DNA of 64,000 nucleotides from Siphonodentalium dalli (Eukaryota; Mollusca; Scaphopoda; Gadilida; Siphonodentaliidae). A model generated the notes under the pieces. That model was given only the letters and a program-made list of their open reading frames with translations, searched no databases and was not told the origin of the DNA. The stretch covers positions 121,036,754 to 121,100,753 of the forward strand of contig CP136061.1 of NCBI GenBank assembly GCA_032622095.1, read 5' to 3'. This document shows, piece by piece, positions 56,789-64,000 of this stretch. Every line of letters starts with the position of its first letter. The first letter of the stretch is position 1. Made by a program: the position numbers and the translations under genes.

Positions 56789-57675
56789 ATAGGCAAAAAA
56801 ATCACATTTTTCAAATATCGTTCAGGGCAGCGAATTTAGGAACACTGATAAACAAAGACTGACTCGTTTTGTTGAGTTATTATATTTTCACGCCCTACAG
56901 ACCCATTTTCAGATTATGCGAGACATTTATTAACCCTCTGTCGCCGGAACTTCAACTTTTTCCGGAGGCGAAATTTTCTGAAAATCATCCATTTTGTGCA
57001 TATGGGTGGACCTTTAATGTTCAAAATAACACAGTCGATGTGATGGAAGTTTCTCTGATAGAAATTCGACTCAAACTCCTGAAAAGTACTGAAATTTAAA
57101 GGGACATTCGCCTATCATTGAACCAAACCATCATCGGATGGTGAAATTTTGAAGGGGAGGGGTCTATTTCAAATGCAATTAAACATTGTATTGTTCAAAA
57201 TTAGATAAATTCCTTAAAACGTATGGTAGATATACGTGACTAGTTTTCAAATCTTATACATATTACATTCTATCGTGTGCGTTATGCACGCGAGTCGGTT
57301 TTTACAAATTAAATTATGATGAAAAACCCTGAATTTGGGGTGTGGTCACATTTGTGGTCATAATATCCCCACTAGTGAGTGGATGTACATGGGACATGCG
57401 ACACTGTGCAGTATATATGTCTATGACAAGCCTGACATGAGACATTAGTATCTTTTCTACTAAACTGCGCTTCCAGATTTATCAGGATTCTATTACTGGT
57501 GTTATTTCTTACCCCAAAAAAATTGTTAATTTTAAAACGGGGTATGTGGGTTAAATGACCGCTGGGAGATAATAGGATGTCCAATGACTCCTATATTTCT
57601 ATTGTATCACGGTAAAGCTTTTTTTGTAAAATTGGCGCGGTTTACACGATCAAACTTCAAATTTCTTTTCAATTA

Positions 57676-58130
57676 TAGGTTACAAACAACTAATTATATA
57701 GAGTTACTCTTCTTGAATTTGTGCAGGGAAACTCGAGTCAGCATAAAAAAAAATTCTGGCTGCTGATTGGTTGATTATCATTGAGGGAAATATCCCTAAT
57801 CGGAAACAGAAAATCATAGCCTACGTAAATATGGCGATCGTGTATGTTTAGATGTCCAGGAAGAGTCTGGTGCCGTCCAGAAGTTACGGAAGGGGTCTGG
57901 GTATTTTTATGCCGCTGATTTTTTTGCAGTAAATGGGGTAGTTGTAGAAATGCAAGATTATCGTTTGAAAAAAATACCGAAAAGGGCGCGTTTGTTGTCA
58001 CATACTGGTGCAGAGGATGACGTTCTAAGGGAAATTTTACCACTTGAAGTTCAACTAGGTCAAACCCATGGCCGGCGGGACTTTTAGTTAACACTGTCGC
58101 CTATGGAAAATAATTAGTTGTGTGTAACCT
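57676..58130. mobile_element. MITE copy 2
   Basis: Identical by eye to copy 1, preceded by the spacer sequence CTTTTCAATTAT rather than the flank of copy 1. Confidence 0.78.
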
Positions 58131-59017
58131 ATAGGCAAAAAAATCACATTTTTCAAATATCGTTCAGGGCAGCGAATTTAGGAACACTGATAAACAAAGA
58201 CTGACTCGTTTTGTTGAGTTATTATATTTTCACGCCCTACAGACCCATTTTCAGATTATGCGAGACATTTATTAACCCTCTGTCGCCGGAACTTCAACTT
58301 TTTCCGGAGGCGAAATTTTATGAAAATCATCCATTTTGTGCATATGGGTGGACCTTTAATGTTCAAAATAACACAGTCGATGTGATGGAAGTTTCTCTGA
58401 TAGAAATTCGACTCAAACTCCTGAAAAGTACTGAAATTTAAAGGGACATTCGCCTATCATTGAACCAAACCATCATCGGATGGTGAAATTTTGAAGGGGA
58501 GGGGTCTATTTCAAATGCAATTAAACATTGTATTGTTCAAAATTAGATAAATTCCTTAAAACGTATGGTAGATATACGTGACTAGTTTTCAAATCTTATA
58601 CATATTACATTCTATCGTGTGCGTTATGCACGCGAGTCGGTTTTTACAAATTAAATTATGATGAAAAACCCTGAATTTGGGGTGTGGTCACATTTGTGGT
58701 CATAATATCCCCACTAGTGAGTGGATGTACATGGGACATGCGACACTGTGCAGTATATATGTCTATGACAAGCCTGACATGAGACATTAGTATCTTTTCT
58801 ACTAAACTGCGCTTCCAGATTTATCAGGATTCTATTACTGGTGTTATTTCTTACCCCAAAAAAATTGTTAATTTTAAAACGGGGTATGTGGGTTAAATGA
58901 CCGCTGGGAGATAATAGGATGTCCAATGACTCCTATATTTCTATTGTATCACGGTAAAGCTTTTTTTGTAAAATTGGCGCGGTTTACACGATCAAACTTC
59001 AAATTTCTTTTCAATTA

Positions 59018-59472
59018 TAGGTTACAAACAACTAATTATATAGAGTTACTCTTCTTGAATTTGTGCAGGGAAACTCGAGTCAGCATAAAAAAAAATTCTG
59101 GCTGCTGATTGGTTGATTATCATTGAGGGAAATATCCCTAATCGGAAACAGAAAATCATAGCCTACGTAAATATGGCGATCGTGTATGTTTAGATGTCCA
59201 GGAAGAGTCTGGTGCCGTCCAGAAGTTACGGAAGGGGTCTGGGTATTTTTATGCCGCTGATTTTTTTGCAGTAAATGGGGTAGTTGTAGAAATGCAAGAT
59301 TATCGTTTGAAAAAAATACCGAAAAGGGCGCGTTTGTTGTCACATACTGGTGCAGAGGATGACGTTCTAAGGGAAATTTTACCACTTGAAGTTCAACTAG
59401 GTCAAACCCATGGCCGGCGGGACTTTTAGTTAACACTGTCGCCTATGGAAAATAATTAGTTGTGTGTAACCT
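59018..59472. mobile_element. MITE copy 3
   Basis: Identical by eye to copies 1 and 2; followed by unique sequence (ATTGACATACTGCAGG), not by the spacer. Confidence 0.78.
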
Positions 59473-59722
59473 ATATTGACATACTGCAGGGTAAGCGAAC
59501 TTTTCCCGTATTATTAATCAACCGTAGGCGAAATAAATACATATTTATATTATTATACTAGATACTGGACTTTTAACGGCCATAGATTTGTTAGTTTTTA
59601 ATTCGCGCGTCACGGTGATCGAATTAAAAAGTGCGAATTCAAAATTCAAAACCAAATTTAAATACGAATAAGGTACAGCTGGTAATCGTATGATACGGAC
59701 GTAAACTTCATGTGAAACTTAC

Positions 59723-59773
59723 TGCTAATCGATCTAGACCCTTCAATCTTCTTATCAGGTCAGCAACCTTCTC
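59723..59773 (-). CDS. Candidate micro-exon (51 nt), EKVADLIRRLKGLDRLA
   Basis: Acceptor TACTTTTTCTAATAG and donor GTAAGTTTCA bound 17 phase-0 codons, EKVADLIRRLKGLDRLA. The pattern of hydrophobic and charged residues would suit an amphipathic helix. The acceptor has a good pyrimidine tract. Single copy in the window. Confidence 0.5.
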
Positions 59774-59779
59774 CTATTA

Positions 59780-62100
59780 GAAAAAGTAACAAACGTTATA
59801 CTGTATGCATGCCAATCCGTATATATGTATATATATAGCTGTATATGCCTACATACAAATACTAGAACAAATGGCATTAGTGTACTCAGAATAAGCTTAC
59901 ACATTAAATACAAAACCAAGTGTCTAACCCATTGCAGACTCTCAAACTTGTGCTGCATTACTACCATTCCTATACTGAATGGATTCTCATTATTACAACA
60001 TATGCCATGTGAACATGTTGTTTTTCTCAAGGTACCGACGTGTGTTCTGTGCTTAATTTACATCTGGTCTATTCTGCCATTCCATTCTCAATGGAAGGGG
60101 AATAACTCTATCACTTAGTTGTGAATTAGGATGCATTCTGGGTCAGTACCGGGGGAAGCCTTGGTGTGAATCCGAGAATCTCTCTCAGCTGGACACTTCT
60201 AAGCCACAGATGTTCCGTACGTATTCCGGTAGAATATATATATTTTTGGTTCCTCTTCCAAATTATGGAATATATTATGGAATATGTTAAATATAATGTG
60301 AGCTGGGCATTCGGAAATTAAGTGGGCCTTTAATCAGATGCAAAATAAATAAAAAATAATGTAGGAATTGTACTTAACGGGACCAAGGCCTTCGCAGTGG
60401 ATTAATGCGCAAAACACATATATAAGTATGTAAGAACATCACCACCAAGAAGAACATGGAGAAATAGATCAAATGTGTTTTTATATTAATTATTGATAGT
60501 TTTGCAATAACGGTATTTCGCGTGTTGACACCAGTATTCAGTATTAGGTAAACAGAACTGTTACAGTGATTTGTCAACAAATATCACTAATCCTGTAGTA
60601 AGTTCAAATATTTTAGTCTGATTGTGATTTTTAGATTATGTTTTTCCACTATTTGACCTTTGGATGTTTACCGTCAAGTTTTGATAAAACTTTGGTATCT
60701 TATTGGACTAATTGGACTTTCATTGGTGTAACAGTATTTTTTAAATAACAATGAATTTTATATGCGTGATCTCATTATTGGAGAGTTATTAATAATGAAA
60801 AAAGAACGAAGTCAATCTATTGTTTCGTGTAATTATTGATGATAATTGTTTTAGAGACATTATTTTATGTCATCGCATGAACTCACTTTGGTTCCTTTAT
60901 AGTAAACTTGTAACCAATCTGTATTAGTATAAAATGCAATCGTTGTGAACCCTACATGCACCACCAACTTACATCATCAATCAAGTGGTTTGCGTTTGTG
61001 GAATAAACTACTCCAGTTTATGTCAAATAACACGACATTGAGTTGGGGGATATCCCGTAGCAGATAGTGTATTCTCAATTCTCCAATAATGATAACACTA
61101 TCATTGCTATCAAGCCGCACCGGAGTCCACTAGGGGTCGACATAAGCTTTATTTGTAAACATGCTTACACGTTACGGGACGGGCACGTCGTCACATACAG
61201 GTTAATTACATACTACTGTGGCTGCGTTGGCGGTCAGGAAAAACCAACGAAAAACCTCTTGGGAAAAACGATGGAAACCTGTTTTCCGAAACCAACATCT
61301 CTAACGCAGCTCGAATGTTCGGAAATTCATTCTAATTGATCAATTTTGCAACACAAACATGTACACACACTATATATTAACTATAAATTAACATATATAA
61401 CATCTTCAAATATATACACTATGATCGTGATCGAATGACACATTATATAAATGACTATAAAACTATTACTTCATAAATAAGGTGCGATACGCACATTTCA
61501 AAGTTGCAATTAACTTTTATTAATGATTATTGAACAAAATTCAACGTCAATTTTCTATAATATGCATGATTTAATGCGTTATACGAATATCGGTTTCTCA
61601 GAAATAGTTTCAACATACGCATCTCCTTACGTTATTGAACCATCAATCCATAACATTACCCAAATGTTTTAAACCAAAATATTGGAGTTGACCCGACGGA
61701 CAAGGCGATTTGGCTAGAAATGACACACGCTATTTTTTAGCGTGCATGACCTCTTTCCATTGTTCATGCACGCAGCGATAATAGATCGCTCACTAATTAT
61801 TACCACGAACAGTGAATACAGAATTTTTCGGCTAATGTGCTTTGCACTAAACGCTGAAAAATTATCATTATAGACTATGAGCACACATCTGGGAATTATG
61901 GCACATTACACACATTATGCAGTCAAAGTTGTCAATATCTAGATAATTTACTCCAAATTTCGCGAAATATTGAAAATCTAAATAAACACGAACGACTTTA
62001 ATATATACCCAACCAAATATGCCACACCAAACATCTTACAATGGTTATTGGTGATTTTCATTTCTACTGATTCGTGCTTAATGCCTTAATTCCTCGATCA
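59780..62100. other. Non-coding stretch, mostly unique sequence
   Basis: No exon or element that I could support; a small palindrome around 61,740-61,775 pairs GCGTGCATGACC with GTTCATGCACGC. Confidence 0.4.
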
Positions 62101-62114
62101 CGAATTAACATGAA

Positions 62115-62395
62115 ATTAAGATATCATCATCGTCGTCATCATAATCATCATTATCATCATTGTTCTCGTCGTCGTAGTCATCGTTATTATAGTCATCACA
62201 ATCATTGTCGTTGTCATTGTCATCGCTATCATTATCGCCATCATATTCGTCATCGTGATCAGCATCATCATCAACATTATCATTATCATATTAATCGTAA
62301 TCATCGTCATATCTCTCGCCATCGCCATATCACCATCATAGTCATCATCATCATTAACAACAACAACAACAACATCAACAACATAATTGGATAAA
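62115..62395 (+). repeat. ATC/GTC/ATT trinucleotide-type microsatellite
   Basis: Long impure CATCAT/CGTCGT/TATCAT run ending in (CAA)n. The His/Met/Ile-rich ORFs on both strands are translations of the repeat. Confidence 0.93.
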
Positions 62396-62451
62396 CTTAC
62401 TCTTTAATGGTAGTATTCCTACAATTTCAGAGTAGAGAATGGGAAACTCAC

Positions 62452-62472
62452 CTCAACTCTTTGTCGCCTCCC
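62452..62472 (-). CDS. Candidate micro-exon (21 nt), GRRQRVE
   Basis: Acceptor CATTTCTTGTTACAG and donor GTGAGTTTCC bound seven phase-0 codons, GRRQRVE. Both splice sites are strong. The basic RRQR could serve as a cleavage or localisation signal, but this is inference. Short length makes chance occurrence possible. Confidence 0.42.
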
Positions 62473-62479
62473 CTGTAAC

Positions 62480-63310
62480 AAGAAATGAGAGCACGATGTC
62501 AGTTGACTTGTATGTATTTCTCATGAGATGTGACAATGTTAATACGAAATACTGCACATGTGCGCATCGGTGTGTTTACTTCTGGGTAATGCCAAATATG
62601 CATTAATCACAATATGTGGTACTGTTTGTTTATGTATAATAGTATAATAATTCAGAATTTTACGGCTAGATATATGAAGCTTGCATGTGTAGTGTATACA
62701 GGTGCATCCAGGGGATCTGCACTAGGAAAACTCGTTCGTACTTTTTTTTAAACAAGACATTGCCGGTGTATTCTCATGTCGGGTTTTTTTCGGGGGGGGG
62801 GGGCGATTGGTCGTCCATATGTCAGTTGATATTAAAATCATCGTCTCATACTACTTATAGGCATGCACGCCGTGATTGTGTGGTTAGAATACATGGGCGT
62901 TTTCGATGACTCTTTATAAGGTCTGTGTAAATAAACCAGAAATCAAAATGCCGAAAGCAAAAACTAGTATATAACATCCAAAATGAAAAGAGCTTATATT
63001 TCCGCCATTGATCAACCTTCTTGAAATGTGATCAAACAGCTACATCGACTCGGCAATACAAACCATTAATCTCAATGCCATTCATATCAAACACATAGCA
63101 TACCAAGTGATGATCCTATCAAACATTCACGCCATGCATAGCAGACAAAGCCAGGCCCGTTGGTACAGGCACAATGACACAAGCAATAATTCGCCTGTGT
63201 ATTGCGTGACTATATGCCGTGGATGCTCTCGTGTGTACAGTGCACATGCTTTGTACATATCGCGGTTATGTAATCGTTTGTTCTATACATGTAGTGCCAT
63301 TTATAAAACA
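62480..63310. other. Non-coding stretch with a short poly-G tract
   Basis: A G10 tract at about 62,793-62,802. Nothing else recognised. Confidence 0.4.
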
Positions 63311-63322
63311 GTATAGCTCACC

Positions 63323-63367
63323 TCTGTTTCACCAGAATGCATGCCGAAGTCTCTGTTCTCGTCATTC
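63323..63367 (-). CDS. Candidate micro-exon (45 nt), NDENRDFGMHSGETE
   Basis: Acceptor TGATCATTTTAG and donor GTGAGCTATA bound 15 phase-0 codons, NDENRDFGMHSGETE, an acidic peptide. It is the most upstream candidate in the window; a first exon with a start codon would lie further upstream, beyond the right edge or unrecognised. Confidence 0.48.
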
Positions 63368-63859
63368 TAAAATGATCAAGTGAACACGATGTGTATGTTT
63401 CATACATGTGTATACATAAGATATGGACCGATTACTCTGCGAAGTAAAGCACTACCCTCATTTACCATTTTGCATTATCTTTACCATAACTTTCAAAATC
63501 AGGAGTATCCTTGGCATTAATTTAACACGTTCTATACTTAATAAATTACCTACATGTACATATACAAATAAACAGAGGAATACATGGTATATATGTGATA
63601 TACATGTAACAAGTAACAGATTAACAGAAATTGTAAAGATGTAGAATGTCAAATTATTTTATTTATTACTGGACATAGGTCACCTGCGGAAGGATGTGAT
63701 GTACCATATGGTACATTACCACGTCCGTAGTCAAGTTGAATATTTGTCGCTGAAACACGCATTCTGATTGGTCGAGCGCTGCTAACCTTAGCTTTCAATT
63801 CACCAAGCATCGGTCGCTGATTTGATGACACAATTTGAATGGAGCACGGTGTCACTGCG

Positions 63860-64000
63860 CTGCCAAGAGCCTATATGAGCGTATATGAGCGAGGTCAATG
63901 TCAAGGACACGGTCGCACGTGAAATTGGACCCGCTCATATTGTTCCCGGGATCAAAGTAGGCCTACATACCAAATTTGATTCAGATCGGTCGAGGTCCAG
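63860..64000 (+). repeat. Dispersed retroelement-like repeat, cut by the window end
   Basis: TATGAGCG is duplicated at 63,874-63,890, followed by GGTCAATGTCAAGGACACGG and ACCAAATTTGATTCAGATCGG, related in style to 8,866-8,945. Confidence 0.4.

Larger units (their letters stand above)
56334..59472. repeat. 1342-bp tandem duplication: MITE-spacer-MITE-spacer-MITE
   Basis: The 455-bp MITE occurs at 56,334, 57,676 and 59,018, separated by two copies of an 887-bp spacer. The two full units are almost identical (one visible difference is TTTTCTGAAAATC against TTTTATGAAAATC at about 56,980 and 58,320). The array begins and ends exactly on a MITE end, as expected for unequal exchange between two MITE copies. 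A recent duplication or an assembly duplication would both explain the identity. Confidence 0.92.

Noticed and set aside
56396-59436. 118-codon minus ORF present three times
   Set aside because: It lies inside a MITE and is identical in all copies because of a recent duplication, so the repetition says nothing about coding.
62074-62394. His/Arg-rich 106-codon ORF and Met/Thr-rich ORF on the opposite strand
   Set aside because: Translations of the ATC/GTC microsatellite.
62401-62418. 18-nt segment with acceptor GAAATTGTAG and donor GTAAGTTTAT
   Set aside because: Contains an in-frame stop in phase 0 and would leave an intron of only 33 nt from the neighbouring 21-nt candidate.

Overview
The window looks like intergenic and intronic DNA of an invertebrate animal, most plausibly a marine lophotrochozoan such as a mollusc. 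That guess rests on general character only: AT-rich sequence, APE-type non-LTR retrotransposons, tRNA-derived SINEs, many short inverted-repeat DNA elements, and no bacterial-style gene packing. No long uninterrupted host ORF is present; the only long ORFs are reverse transcriptase relics.

The most interesting signal is on the minus strand. Between 14.0 and 28.6 kb there are 14 tiny candidate exons of 33-45 nt, each a multiple of 3, each flanked by consensus splice sites (AG upstream, GTAAG/GTGAG/GTATG downstream) and open in phase 0. They fall into two families. Family A is NWGTTPYPWGTTR-like and family B is DPHAGHNHGSSSFP-like. In transcription order they alternate A-B-A-B. Two A exons have lost their acceptor AG, and these lie exactly where the partner B exons are truncated, so the predicted mRNA keeps the alternation of a ~27-residue peptide repeat. 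Six more phase-0 micro-exon candidates with unrelated, charged peptides lie upstream on the same strand (29.8, 37.9, 38.9, 59.7, 62.5 and 63.3 kb). They could be the 5' part of the same gene, though a chance explanation is harder to exclude for these. The product is not recognised. No start codon exon, signal peptide or terminal exon was found.

Layout. 1-8.24 kb: complex satellite array with a ~2.7-kb higher-order period, related to a TTAA-flanked foldback element whose dispersed copy sits at 33.71-34.73 kb. 8.2-13.8 kb: small inverted-repeat elements and a 2.16-kb TTAA-flanked element. 13.8-28.6 kb: the duplicated micro-exon region, interrupted by hairpin elements and a 1.18-kb insertion. 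28.6-46 kb: mostly non-coding, with foldback elements, a SINE copy, nested palindromes and minisatellites. 46.3-49.9 kb: a frameshifted LINE. 51.06-53.72 kb: a DNA-element-like insertion that splits one SINE copy and carries another. 53.9-55.5 kb: a second LINE fragment, abutting a SINE. 56.33-59.47 kb: a near-identical 1342-bp tandem duplication bounded by MITE copies. 59.5-64 kb: mostly unique sequence with three of the micro-exon candidates and a trinucleotide-like microsatellite.
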